Assembly (NCBI GenBank): GCA_911728455.2
Contig: OU452236.1
Span: forward strand, 8,426,171-8,490,170
Direction of reading: 5' to 3'
Source: Marthasterias glacialis
Taxonomy: Eukaryota > Echinodermata > Asteroidea > Forcipulatida > Asteriidae
DNA: 64,000 bases
A program made the position numbers and the translations under genes. Positions 20,720 through 33,044 of this stretch are shown here, in pieces; the stretch's first letter is position 1, and the number at the start of each line of letters is the position of its first letter. A model generated the notes under the pieces. The model was not told the DNA's origin, made no database searches, and saw only the letters and a program-made list of their open reading frames with translations.

Positions 20720-23110
20720 TATTTATACCATGTAAATTATGAGCAAATCTATGGAAATTTATATTCTCGATCTTACCAATGTGCACAACATTTAACGTTG
20801 GTGTCTCGAAACGAACATCCCATCAGTCAAGCAATCAAGCAAACAAACAAACAAACAACCCGACAAACAAACAAACAACCCACCTAACAAATAACCCAAC
20901 AAACAAACAAACACCTCAACTTTCAAGAAAACAAACAACAAACAAATACACTTTCAAGAAAACAAACAAACAATGAAACAAATAAACAAACACCCCAACT
21001 TTCAAGAAAAAAAAAAACAACAACTAATTTTTAATCAAACAAACAAAAAGAAAAGGAAAAACACTCAAAAGAAGTTGCTTTAAATCAAAATGAATACTGA
21101 CGTTTGCTGCCATTCAAGAAATTGACTTCTGTATAACATAACTGTTTGGCAAACCTGGGTCAAATAATGCGTTTATATAGGTGATATTTGATTGCTTTTT
21201 TTTCAAAGTAGAGCACCACCAACTGGCTTTTTTGTACTCTTTCAAAAATGCTTAATAGTCGATGTAGCCTTCACAATACAGCTTCACACGCCATTAATTG
21301 CAAAACGCTGGTTTTTATATGTTACATAGCAATGTGTACATTGTGTGTCAAAAAAATAAAGTTGAGCCTGCGAGCCGTGATATTGCAGATTATTCAAAAA
21401 TGTGTCATGAAAGGAATTTCAAAATAGCGTGTATAGGTAAAAGGCCATGCACAAAGGGAAAGCATCATTTTTGTGGGAGTGATCCTAACAACCCTGTAAG
21501 CAACCATATTTTACGCACGGTTGACTGTTGTAATTCAGTGATGAAAATAAAAGTGACTATATCCTGTTATAAAGTGTGGCGTGAATCCACGGTAGGCAAC
21601 AACCACTTCACACGTCGAACTGGCTCCATCGATTGCCAAAAGCCCGAAGGAAATGCCTTGAACTGTTTTGTCTTTAATGATTTATGTAAGAACAACATCA
21701 TTTCTGGACTTGCCTTTCACATGTATCTTGCAAAGACTCAAGGTCTTATCAGAAATACCGGTTTATATCGTAAGAAATGTCTTTGAACAAAGGAATGTTT
21801 TTTTCTCTCGGTACAATAACGCAGTAACGTATAATCATATCCCAACTTTGGAACTGGAAGAAGCGAATACTTTGGGCGTGCAGCAGATGCGCACGCGTGT
21901 GACGTAATGACTTACCAGGGCCCAATTTCATGGCGCTGCTTACCAAATAATTCTGGGCTTACGGCGCCCTGTAAAGCGCGTAATCCTATGGACCATGGCA
22001 GGGCGTAAGCGCAGAATTCTGCGGTAAGCAGAGCCATGAAATTGGGCCCCGCAGGTTAGGGTAAAAGTTAACTATTAAGTAAAAGGGAGGTTTGATTTGG
22101 AAAAAATGGCACTGTCCACAAAAGAAAATTGCGACCGGGGATTCGAACGCACACTCCGCGACTAGACCATCAGAGTTCTAAGTCCGATGCCCCAGCAGAC
22201 CGCTCGGCCAGGACATGCCAGTGAGCAATTTTTACCCGGAAACATCAGACATTACAACACCTTGTTAAAGCACGCGGCCAACATTAGTAAAGACAAATTT
22301 CCATACTTTATACATAGAAAAAACAAGCCAGTGAAAATGTATAGGGGTACGCTGCCTTCGAATTGGATGCTTTTTGGCTATAAAAATGATTTTTTTTAAA
22401 TGAAATGAAGATGGTTGGAAAAATACTTTAAAAGTAGAATACCTCCCCAGGTAGTACTTAATATTCAGGACAGTTCTTTTCAGAACTAGGTTGTCCCACC
22501 GAATTCCGAAATCTACTCCGCGGTAGTAGAATACTAACAGGACAAGTTCTCACAGAACAATCTACTGTATATAGCAAAGTAGATATAATCACATGGTGTT
22601 ACCGGAAACCCAATATACATTTATACCTCACCATGCAATGCCTCAAAACCTATATAGAATATAATTATTCATATAAGTATCCCTTGAAATTGTGTGGTTT
22701 TTGTTTAATTTTGTGACAGAACACGGTCCACCATTTTGTAGAGCCAAGTTGTTGACTCCACAAAGTGGCGGACCGTATGTTTCTATGTAGAGTGTGGTGC
22801 CGCGGGTTTTATTTTCAGTGTCAAAATGTACGTTTTTTTTAATCACTGCTCGCTAATTACAGCACACCGTATAAGTGTTTTACTACATGAACAAATTACT
22901 CTTAAAAATGGTAAGGAGTTATTCCAAACTGAAACATTTTAAGAGAATTTAAGGCAATGTGCTCCTTTCAGTCCAATCAACCATCGGAGTGACGAGAAAA
23001 TAGTGAGAAAAAAACACCTTTTTAAGTTTTCACTGTTTTCGAACATTGGGGTCAAGAACAAAACTAATTGTTTGGCTATGTTCTCAAAAACTTTAGCATT
23101 TCAAGCTAAA
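20720..23110 (+). repeat. Tandem repeat unit 1 (about 2.4 kb)
   Basis: It starts with ATTTATATTCTCGATCTTAC, runs into an (AAAC)n stretch with CACCCCAACTTTCAAGAAAA motifs, then a unique body, a family D SINE (22110-22220) and a tail ending in AACCATCGGAGTGACG. It is nearly identical in body to unit 2 at 23111-25320. It alone carries the 131-bp foldback insertion at 21919-22049. Confidence 0.9.
21919..22049. mobile_element. Foldback MITE inside unit 1, absent from unit 2
   Basis: GGCCCAATTTCATGGCGCTG at the left faces CAGAGCCATGAAATTGGGCC at the right. Unit 2 at 24375-24390 reads ACCAGCAGGGTAGGG across the same point, so it is an empty site. Confidence 0.9.
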
Positions 23111-25320
23111 ATATTTCAGAAGGAGGTTTTCCACCATGACCATATTTATGGAAATTTATATTCTCGATCTTACCAATGTTTTGCACAACATTTAACGTTA
23201 GGGTCTCGAAACAAACAAACAAACAAACAAACAAACAACCCACCTAACAAATAACCCAACAACCCAACAAACAAACACTCCAACTTTCAAGAAAACAAAC
23301 AACCCAAACACCCCAACTTTCAAGAAAATAAACAAACAAACAAACAACAACCCACCTAACAAATAACCCAACAAACAAACAAACAAACAAACAAACACTC
23401 CAACTTTCAAGAAAACAAACACAAAAAACTAATTTTTAATCAAACAAACAAAAAGAAAAGGAAAAACACTCAAAAGAAGTTGCTTTAAATCAAAATGAAT
23501 ACTGACGTTTGCTGCCATTCAAGAAATTGACTTCTGTATAACATAACTGTTTGGCAAAACTGGGTCAAATAATGCGTTTATATTGATGATATTTGATTGC
23601 TTTTTTTTAAGTAGAGCACCACCTGAATGTACTTTCCAAGTCTTTTTCTTCTTTTTTTCCCTTCATTTTTCAGCTCGATAACTGGATTTCTTGTACTCTT
23701 TCAAAAATGTTTAATAGTCGATTTGGCCATCACAATACAGCTTCACATGCCATTAATTGCAAAACGCTGGTTTTTATCGTTACATGCCAATATGTGTACA
23801 TTGTGTGTCAAAAAAATGAAGTTGAGCCTGTGACCCGTGATATTGCAGATTATCCAAAAATGTGTCATGAAAGAAATTTCAAAATAGCGTGTATATGTAA
23901 AAGGCCATGCACAAAGGGAAAGCATCATTTTTGTGGGAGTATTTATGATCCTAACAACCCTGTAACCAACCATATTTTACGCACGGTTGACTGTGATTCA
24001 GTGATAAAAATAAAACTGACTATATCCTGTTATAAAGTGTGGCGTGAATCCACGGTAGGCAACAACCACTTCACACGTCGAACTGGCTCCATCGATTGCC
24101 AAAAGCCCGAAGGAAATGCCTTGAACTGTTTTGTCTTTGATGATTTTATGTAAGAACAACATCATTTCTGGACTTGCCTTTCATGTGTGTCTTGCAAAGA
24201 CTCAAGGTCTTATCAGAAATACCGGTTTATATCGTAAGAAATGTCTTTGAACAAAGGAATGTTTTTTTTTTCTCGGTACAATAACGCAGTAACGTATAAT
24301 CATATCCCAACTTTGGAACTGGAAGAAGCGAATACTTTGGGCGTGCAGCAGATTCGCACGCGTGTGACGTAATGACTTACCAGCAGGGTAGGGTAAAAGT
24401 TAACTATTAAGTAAAAGGGAGGTTTGATTTGGGGAAAAAATGGCACTGTCCACAAAAGAAAATTGCGACCGGGGATTCGAACCCACACTCCGCGACTAGA
24501 CCATCAGAGTTCTATGTCCGATGCCCCAGCAGACCGCTCGGCCACGACATGACAGTGAGCAATTTTTACCCGGAAACATCAGACATTACAACACCTTGTT
24601 AAAGCACGGCCAACATTAGTAAAGACAAATTTCCATACTTTATACATAGACATAACAAGCCAGTGAAAATGTATAGGGGTACGCTGCCTTCGAATTGGAT
24701 GCTTTTCGGCTATAAAAAGGTTGTGTGTTTTTTTTTATGAAATGAATATGGTGGGAAAAATACTTTAAAAGTAGAATACCTCCCCAGGTAGTACTTAATA
24801 TTCAGGGCAGTTCTTTTCAGAACTAGGTTGTCCCACCGAATTCCGAAATCTACTCCGCGGTAGTAGAATAATAACAGGACAAGTTCTCACAAGAACAATC
24901 TACTGTATATAGCAAAAGTAGATATAATTACATGGTGTTACCGCAAACACAATATACACTTATACCTCACCGTGCAATGCCTCAAAACCTATATAGAATA
25001 TAATTATTCATGTAAATATCCCTTGAAATTGTTTGGTTTTTGTTTAATATTTTGTGACAGAACACTGTCCACCTTTTTGTAGAGCCAAGTTGTTGACTCC
25101 ACAAAGTGGCGGACCGTATGTTTCTATGTAGAGTGTGGTGCCGCGGGTTTTATTTTCAGTGTCAAAATGTACGTTTTTTTAATCACTGCTCACTAATTAC
25201 AGCACAACGTAGAGGTGTTTTATTAAATGAACAAATTACTCTTAAAAAGGATTCCAAACTGAAACATTTTAAGAGAATTTAAGGCAATGTGTCCCTTTCA
25301 GTCCAATCAACCATCGGAGT
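23111..25320 (+). repeat. Tandem repeat unit 2 (about 2.2 kb)
   Basis: Same order as unit 1: ATTTATATTCTCGATCTTAC, (AAAC)n with CAACTTTCAAGAAAA motifs, body, SINE D at 24440-24550, tail. The end lacks about 150 bp present at 23000-23148 of unit 1, and jumps from ATCGGAGTGA straight to the next ATTTATATTC. Confidence 0.9.
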
Positions 25321-26560
25321 GAAATTTATATTCTCGATCTTACCAATGTTGTGCACAACATTTAACGTTGGGGTCTCGAAACAAACAAACAAACAAACAA
25401 ACAAACAAACAAACAAACAACCCACCTAACAAATAACCCAACAACCCAACAAACAAACAAACACTCCAACTTTCAAGAAAACAAACAACCCAAACACCCC
25501 AACTTTGAAGAAAACAAACAACCTAAACACCCCAACTTTCAAGAAAATAACCCAACAAACAAACAAACAAACAACAACCCACCTAACAAATAACCCAACA
25601 AACAAACAAACACTCCAACTTTCAAGAAAACAAACAACCCAACACCCCAACTTCCAAGAAAACAAACAAACAATGAAACAAATAAACAAACACCCCAACT
25701 TTCAACAACAAAAAACTCACACACACAAAAGTTTGTTCTTTCTTTTTTCTTTTTTTCATTTTTTAGTTCGATAACTGGCTTTCTTGTACTCTTCCAAAAA
25801 TGTTTAATAGTCGATTTAACTTTCACAATACAACTTCACATCACGCTTTATATCACGACAACAAAGGTTTAATTGCGTGACCGCAGAGAAAGGTGTGACG
25901 TATAGCAGAGGGTGTGAAAACAACATTTCAGTTGACAGCAATACATCATCCCATCAATTGTAAAACGCTGGTTTTTAGTTGGTACATACCAATATGTGTA
26001 CATAGTGTGTCCAAAGGTTAAGCCTGCGACCCGTGATATTGCAGATTATCCAAAAATGTGTCATAAAAGAAATTACCATTAGCGTGTATAGGTTGTTACC
26101 TATACACGCTAATGGAAATTTCTTTTATGATGCACAAAGGGAAAATTTCATGTGTATTTTGATTTTGAAATTTCGCACGGTTGACTGAAGTCAGTGGTGA
26201 AAATGAAAATGACGATATCCTGTTGTTAAGTGTGACGTGAATCCAAGGTAGGCAACACCCACTTCACACGAACTGGCTCCATCGATTGCCAGAAGCCCAA
26301 AAGAATTTAACGATTTATGTTAGAACAACATCATTTCTGGACTTGCCTTTCATGTGTGTCTTGCAAAGACTCAAGGTCTTATCAGAAATACCGGTTTATG
26401 TCGTAAGAAATGTCTTTGAACAAAGGAATGGGTTTTTTTTCTCGGTACAATCACGCAGTAACGTATATATGCCAGCTTTGGAACCGGAAATAGCGAAAAC
26501 AGCAGATGCGCACGCGTGTGACGTAATGACTTACCAATAGGATAGGGTAAAAGAAAGTTA
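25321..26560 (+). repeat. Tandem repeat unit 3, partial and rearranged
   Basis: It opens with the same ATTTATATTCTCGATCTTAC and the longest (AAAC)n block (25380-25700), then a more diverged body ending at AGGATAGGGTAAAAG. It lacks the SINE D part and the tail. It holds a near-perfect hairpin at 26061-26130. Confidence 0.85.
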
Positions 26561-26589
26561 AACATAGTTTAAATAGTGTACATTTATAA

Positions 26590-26765
26590 TGCGCCATGTC
26601 TGTCATTAATGACACTCCTGGCGCCGATGAGGTGGTGCATGTAAAATTGCTGCCAGACCATGCCAGAAACACCGGGGCAAGCCCCTTCTCTTTACGATAA
26701 GTGTACTGGGCTCTTTTACGTGCATTACACAACACACGGGACCAACGGCTTTACGTCCCGTAACT
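26590..26765 (-). mobile_element. SINE family B body, inverted
   Basis: On the minus strand it has GGGACGTAAAGCCGTTGGTC, CGTGTGTTGTG and the AAGGGGCTTGCCCCGGTGTT block, as in 5189-5495. Confidence 0.75.
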
Positions 26766-27684
26766 CCTAAGTAAAAGTTTTAAAGACGAAGTACAATGTC
26801 GGTTATTATCAGGGGAGGAGGGACTGGCGAGGTTCAATCTGAAAGCTTGCTGATGATATACACCAGTGCTAATCCTCCAGAGAAATAGTTCCATCTGAAA
26901 AACTGTCGAGTAAAAATCACTATTCCTCTTTCTGATTACCACCATCGAAATGAGCCCGATAAGAATGCACATTACATCCCTGAAAAAGCAAACCAATTGT
27001 GTGTTTTTTTTTAATTGTATATCCACTGAAACGTGACCATCGAGTCTTAAGAAATATCTGCAGGTTGGTCGGACGATGAGGTCTTATTCTGAAGACCAGG
27101 GAAGCAAACTGTTCGAAACGTCGAGACTATAGTTCTCAGAAGAGCTATTTTACCCACAATGCTTGTCACCCGCATGCTAATTTCTAGTCTGGTTCCCTGA
27201 CCAAAGATTCCTTGGCAACTCTTGTTAAAAAATCTTAGGTCAGGCATCACCCACGTTTAAAAATAGATGATGATGCAACATATATAAATATTCATTGCTT
27301 GTCATCAACGGTGGAAGATGTCATTGGATGAAAACGAAGCGTCGATGACGCGCCTTGTTTACTTAAAAAAAGCCTGGGGTAATCGCAGTTTGTAAAAATG
27401 TCACACAAATATTCGAAAATAGTGTTGAATTTGTTGGAAACAAAAAACAATAATGGGCTGTGTTTTTTAAATAGTTTGCAAAATTTTAGAATTTTGGCAC
27501 GTCTGTCAAAGAGATTGAATGGTTTTAGTTTATCAACAAATGAGGTCTACACACGTCCCGAAACGTCCGACCATCAACGACACTGTCCGAAAGTTGACGA
27601 CAACGACTACGGAACATTTTGGATATTTTCGGAAGAGGAGGAATTCCTCCTTTTTTGTCACGTGACCCTCGGGTGATACCGGAC

Positions 27685-27938
27685 CATAGAGTTATATATA
27701 AGAACTAGAGGGCGTACAAAACCATGCGACACGGCCCGACAAGGAACTTTTTTTACCATTGAGAAAATGGCGCGGACCATTCAGTTATATTGGTCACTCA
27801 TCAGTTTACACAGCAGCCATTTTCTAAGTGGACATTCGTATGTAATTTGCCCATAGGGATTTGCGCCCATGGTGAGTCAGTGGAGTTCCGTGAGTGGCAT
27901 AGCGAGTACACCCTCTAGTTCTATTATATAACTCGATG
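27685..27938. mobile_element. MITE with CATAGAGTTATATA ends (copy 1)
   Basis: CATAGAGTTATATATAAGAA and CTAGAGGGCGTAC at the left pair with GTACACCCTCTAGTTC and TATATAACTCGATG at the right. A second copy, inverted, is at 53866-54119 in gene 2. Confidence 0.85.
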
Positions 27939-28069
27939 TAGCCTACCGGACCCTAAAATTGACAGTGAATAGTCGGAGATTTTTTGGTCTGGGAACCAGA
28001 CTAGCTAATTTCTTGGGAAAACTGGGAGGATGTAAACTAATTTGCTTTTCCGGAAAAACAATTGATTAA

Positions 28070-28284
28070 ATTTTCATTTCACATCCAACTGTGCAAGTGC
28101 CAGTAACAGGATGGGGAACAGGAAACGAGAAGAAATGTTCAGGGGGACCATAAACCCCAAATAGGGGAAACCCATGCAGTCAGATAGGGACTGAAAACCC
28201 AAATCCAAATGCAGGTCTGAGGTGGGATTCGAACATGGACACACCGATGTGAAAGGCAGGGAAACAACCAAACCTGATGCCATT
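28070..28284 (-). mobile_element. SINE family A copy, inverted
   Basis: On the minus strand it reads CCCTGCCTTTCACATCGGTG, GTTCGAATCCCACCTC, GGGTTTTCAGTCCCTATCTG and CATGGGTTTCCCCTATTTGG. Confidence 0.8.
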
Positions 28285-28371
28285 AATTGATGTACTTTTT
28301 CGCTAAAAGATTCCTATAAATGACAATTCGATTTGATTTTTATCCCGGGGCACCTATCACGTTTTTGTGTT

Positions 28372-28411
28372 GTTGTCGTCGTCGTCGTCGTCGTCGTCGT
28401 TGTTGTTGTTG
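28372..28411. repeat. (GTC)n/(GTT)n microsatellite
   Basis: A run of GTC triplets flanked by GTT triplets. Confidence 0.95.
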
Positions 28412-28744
28412 TTTAAATCAATGTTAGGCTAGGCTGACGGAAGGTTAGAACATATCCAGGCCCCATTTGTGTTTATTTAGGAGCTGTCGTTTATCAGGTG
28501 CCGTTGTAAGGAATAAAAAGACCATTTTCGTATTTTCACCTTTGGACAATATCTCTCCAGGAAATCTAAAATACTCAGGACAAACTTGTCCCATTCTATA
28601 AGCAGTTTTCTTAACTTCCCTTCAACTTTGTTAAGGTAGCGTGCATTCGAGAGGCTCCCCGGAGTTAATAATAATAATAATACTAGTATATCTTAATGTG
28701 TAGCTCTTTTCACACCCGAAGGGCGCCCCAAAGCGCTCAACAGG

Positions 28745-29070
28745 TGTGCAGAGCGAGGTTTTGAATTATATATTTTACATACTGTTGTGTATACATGAGC
28801 ACCCTGTACCAGTTTAAATGGTGCTGTGGCGCAAACTTAATGCAGTATACCATGTCAGAAACACCGGGGCGAACCCCTTCCCTTAACGAAGTGTACTGGT
28901 TTTTATTTTACACAACACACGGGACCTACGGCTTTACGTCCCATCTGAATGATGTTTCAGGGTACTGCTTCAGGACACAAGTGTCATGACCGGGACTCAA
29001 ACCCCCACTCTGCTGATCAGAAACACCAGAGCTTGAAAGTCCCATGAGCCTGCTCGGCCACAACAAGACA
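28745..29070 (-). mobile_element. SINE family B copy, inverted
   Basis: On the minus strand it has GTTGTGGCCGAGCAGGCTCA, GTGGGGGTTTGAGTCCCGG, AAGCAGTACCCTG and GGACGTAAAGCCGTAGGTCC, the most complete inverted member. Confidence 0.8.
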
Positions 29071-29146
29071 CAAGTTACGCAGGTTTTTAAAGTCACACGA
29101 GTGTGCCCCAACAAGTGCCACACGAACGACCATTAGGCCTTCTCCA

Positions 29147-29365
29147 GCGGCGTAGCCAATTTTCTCATGGACGTGGGTGGGGGAACAGAGGGGGTGGGGC
29201 ATTGCTTTTCAGCGGGGGGCCAGGGGACATTTAAAAAAAGATGAATTACATGTATCTGGATTTTTTTCATGGGGAGGGGGCACCTGGGGGAAGTGGACAC
29301 TGGAAAATGGTGAGGGGCGCGTGCCCCACAGTCCCCCTCCCCCTCCCCGTGGCTACGCTGCTGGT
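29147..29365. mobile_element. C/G-rich foldback element, AGCGGCGTAGCCA ends
   Basis: CCAGCGGCGTAGCCA at the left faces TGGCTACGCTGCTGG at the right, with G-runs inside the left end and C-runs inside the right. Similar text occurs at 13020-13110 and 1740-1830. Confidence 0.75.
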
Positions 29366-29904
29366 TTTCTCGTGTGAGTCGTGTGGGACTGCGGACATTT
29401 CAATGGTCAATGTTGACCCCCCAAAAACAATAATTTTCACAAACAATAATTTACAAACTGTTACTTTGATGTAGTTATACTTATTTGCCGCCGATTATTA
29501 TTATACTTTGACTAGCCTACGTACCATTTGTAAGGAACAGTTTTCCAAACTGAGGGGCTTCTAAGGTCAAATATTCAGTGTTGTGATGCACTCATTTTCC
29601 AGTAGATAGAGCCCTTAAAAAAAAGGGGAAATATTACTCTCTCTAACCTCACGTTAAAATGGTGTAAAATCACATTTTACTTGCTATTCGTTAAGAGAAG
29701 AATTCGGCCACACTTCATTTGATGTAAACAGTAAACGGGTTTGTACATTCCAAAGAGGAAAATGTTTCGAGAACCAAAAGGTCAAATTCAACGCCATTTT
29801 GATTGAATATCATGGAAATGAATTGGGGATGAACTCAAAATTCCCCATGCAAAAAATGCGCAGACCCATGCAGTTATTATTTTTTTTACAATCAATGGTG
29901 TATA

Positions 29905-30285
29905 CTGTATGCAGTGGTGTAACTGAGAGAGGGGGCGGGGCGGGGGCGGGAGGACGTGCCCCCAACTGATGTCTGCCCCCAGTGTTCCCCCAATTTGAAA
30001 TCTGGACTCCTGATACTAAAAATTAGCAGAATAAATGTTACATTTTACAAGCTTTTATGGAGTAAGTTCAATGTTTTAAAAACGTAGTTTTTTTTACTGC
30101 CTCTTTGTACTCAGATAATTTAATTTCAAAAATAGTAAACGGCATAACAAGAGCGCTGAAGTGGGTTTTGTTTTAATTGGAAAAATAAAAAACTACTGTT
30201 TTAATTGGCAAATTAGTGCCCCCCCCCCCTAGAAAAAATGGTGTGCCCCCTAAAACTTTACCCTAGTTTCACTGCTAAATGCCAT
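29905..30285. mobile_element. C/G-run foldback element, GTGTAACT family
   Basis: GCAGTGGTGTAACT at the left faces CCCTAGTTTCACTGC at the right. The interior shares CAACTGATGTCTGCCCCC, TTTGAAATCTGGACTCCTGA and ATAGTAAACGGCATAACA with 33045-33360 and 43100-43300. Confidence 0.75.
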
Positions 30286-30418
30286 TTTATTTAAAATGTT
30301 AAGTCATGTAAACGCTTTTCGGTTCAGTTGCTGATATAATGCCATTTTATTTGAACCGATCACGTCATGAAAACGCTCTTTTAGGTTCAGCTGCTTGGTT
30401 GACGTAAGTCGACTTTAA

Positions 30419-30440
30419 ACGAGCCGTTGCAACGGCTCGT
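30419..30440. repeat. Perfect 22-bp palindrome
   Basis: Two 11-bp arms, ACGAGCCGTTG and CAACGGCTCGT, meet without a spacer. An outer GTTGAC (about 30399) and GTCAAC (about 30444) also pair. Confidence 0.9.
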
Positions 30441-30944
30441 TAGTCAACGCGTTGGTGCGAAACGCCGTCCGTCCATGGTTTCTTTTTATCTTCTCATTTT
30501 TTTCTTCTTTTGAGTCTTTTTTGGCAAGTTTTCTCTTTAAGCTAGACTGTTATTGTTTGTTATTATTTTTCTTTACATTTCTGGTTTCCGAGGTGATTTT
30601 TTTCAAGGGGAAAAGGGTATGAGAACCAGTTTTTGCAATGTCGTTTGGGGGGAAAAAATCGCACCGAGTCAGACTCTGAAAAATTATTCGCAAGCTCTCT
30701 TCAAAATATAGTAAAATATTTCCCCTGAATGTGGTTGCTAAGCCCTATCCTATGGATTTGTGGTGTTTCATATGACCACGCGCGCTTATCACATGGCCTA
30801 ATTACTTTAAAAATGTATATGCGGTCAAACAATTGCTGTTTCATCAGTTTGAGCGAGTCGGAATGGCCTTGCAAAAAATACGATATAGGATTATCACGCC
30901 GTCATATGTTGTCGATCGACATGTATTTTCGGCTCCCCCCCCCC

Positions 30945-31565
30945 CCCCCAGCTTGAGTCCCGTTTACCGCAAGACGGGGCAAGGTCCACCGTGACCAGTA
31001 CCCCTATTCTGAAATCCTCATTCATCAGGCCTCAACATGTTGGAGATCAAGTTTCCTGTTGTTAGTGACACCCAAAGTTGATAACAAGTTAAAATGTCGA
31101 TGTATACCGGTAAATCATTATTAATGCACTATTTTACTTATAATCAAATATTTCCTATGTCAACAAATTTTAAACCATGGACAAATATTCCAAACGTAAG
31201 TTTCATCTGGTTGATCAAGTTTCAATCTCTTTAAGTAGGAGTAAAATAACGATTCACATTAAATATCCCTTGATTTTCTTCTTATTTTTTTGACGGTCCG
31301 CCATCTTGTAGAACCAAATTTTTGACTGTGCAAAATGGTGGACCGTGTATTTCAAAATGGTGGACCGTATATTTCTATGTAGAGGTCGTTCCTCTTGTTG
31401 TATTTCCAGAGGCAAAAGATTGTATGTTTTTAAGTCACCACTTAATACTATAATTATAATCACAACACATTGTAGGTCTTTTATTGCATGAACAACACTT
31501 AAAAGGGATAAGGAGCAATTCCAAACAGCAACATTTTAAGTTGAAGGCAATGTGTCCCTTTACCA
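30945..31565. repeat. Two dispersed repeats (30960-31240 and 31265-31565)
   Basis: The first (CCCGTTTACCGCAAGACGGG, TATTCTGAAATCCTCATT, AAGTTTCCTGTTGTTAGT) recurs at 33820-34085. The second (TAGAACCAAATTTTTGACTG, GTATATTTCTATGTAGAG, AATTCCAAACAG) is a diverged copy of the unit tails at 22675-22970 and 25015-25300. Confidence 0.65.
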
Positions 31566-31944
31566 TTGAAGGGACGAAATCAAGTTCATTGCCTCGATCA
31601 ACCTAAGAGATTCAAGGGCAATAACGGTCCCCTTTTCTCGCACAAGTAGTTACCAGAACAGCCCTCTGGTAATAGGTTTAACTTAATTGCTTAATGATTG
31701 AATGATCTTCTGGTGCCCTCCCTCTCTTTTTAATCCCCGATGGTGCCTTTTATTAATTCATCAGTGAATTCCGTATTCCATTATCACCCTTAATATCACC
31801 TTTATTTCCCTCTTTCAACTTTGTCTTCTTTTTTGTACTTTCTTATGGATTTTTAATTGAATCTTACTAGAAAATTAGACGCAATTCAACCTTGTGATTG
31901 CGATGTCTTTTTTATTTTGTTTTGTATAAATAAATGAACAATTT

Positions 31945-32515
31945 ACTATACTATACCATACCATACTATACTATACTATACTATACTATACTATACTATA
32001 CTATACTATACTATACTATACTATACTATACTATACTATACTATACTATACTATACTATACTATACTATACTATACTATACTATACTATACTATACTATA
32101 CTATACTATACTATACTATACTAGACTAGACTAGACTAGACTAGACTAGACTAGACTAGACTAGACTATACTATACTAGAATATCATATCATATCATATC
32201 ATATCATATCATATCATATCATATCATATCATATCATATCATATCATATCATATCATATCATATCATATCATATCATATCATATCATATCATATCATATC
32301 ATATCATATCATATCATATCATATCATATCATATCATATCATATCATATCATATCATATCATATCATATCATATATCATATCATATCATATCATATCATA
32401 TCATATCATATCATATCATATCATATCATGTGATGTGATGTGATGTGATGTGATGTGATGTGATATAATATAATATAATATAATATAATATAATATAATA
32501 CAATACAATATAATC
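31945..32515. repeat. Compound pentanucleotide satellite
   Basis: Successive blocks are ACTAT (about 31965-32123), ACTAG (about 32123-32168), ATATC (about 32180-32428), GATGT (about 32428-32463), ATAAT and ACAAT (to 32515). Each block type is uniform inside with few errors. Confidence 0.97.
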
Positions 32516-33044
32516 ACAGAGAAAGACAAAATAAATGAACACAACAAATCAAAGCCAAGTGTAGTCAAGATCAGCATTCTCAACTAACATTGTCACGTTC
32601 CTGTAGCAACCAACATTATCATGTTAATGTTCTTGAAATCATTACCCACATACAAGGCAGGGGTCAGACAAGTTCGCACGCACAGGCTCGGTTCAGTAAA
32701 AAACAAACCAATAATGGTTGCATATACCATGATGAATGGCCTGTACCTATCAAATGTACCGATTTTTTGTCTTTTTTAAATTTCTTTTTACTCTCTTTCT
32801 TTTCGCTTTTGAATTTCTATTTACTTACCGGGCGTGTCCCACTTTCTGATCGTTTGTGTTATTGTGTTTTAATCAGCTTGGGGGCATAAACGTATTGTTA
32901 AGTAGCCTATACATGGTGTCACGCGAGGCCTTTATAAAAAAAAATACAGACAGGTCAGTTTGGGCATTTTATTGTTATTATTGCGTTGTTCTTGGTCATG
33001 GCTTTCAGGTCAAAATAGAGGCTCGTTCGGGTAAGTTACCCACG

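Noticed and set aside
20273-20735. Overlapping Phe/Ile/Ala-rich and Asn/Ile/Ala-rich ORFs on both strands
   Set aside because: They are both readings of the self-complementary GCAAATAT repeat.
21298-24153. Cys-rich reading frames of about 150 residues at 21298-21786 and 23707-24153 in the tandem units
   Set aside because: The two copies differ almost only by amino-acid-changing substitutions and indels, and unit 3 is broken there. There is no sign of purifying selection, no start context and no known domain.
23198-25826. Lys/Gln/Thr/Asn-rich and Cys/Phe/Val/Leu-rich ORFs
   Set aside because: Translations of the (AAAC)n blocks in the tandem units.
31934-32134. Tyr/Leu/Ile-rich ORF
   Set aside because: Pure translation of the ACTAT satellite.
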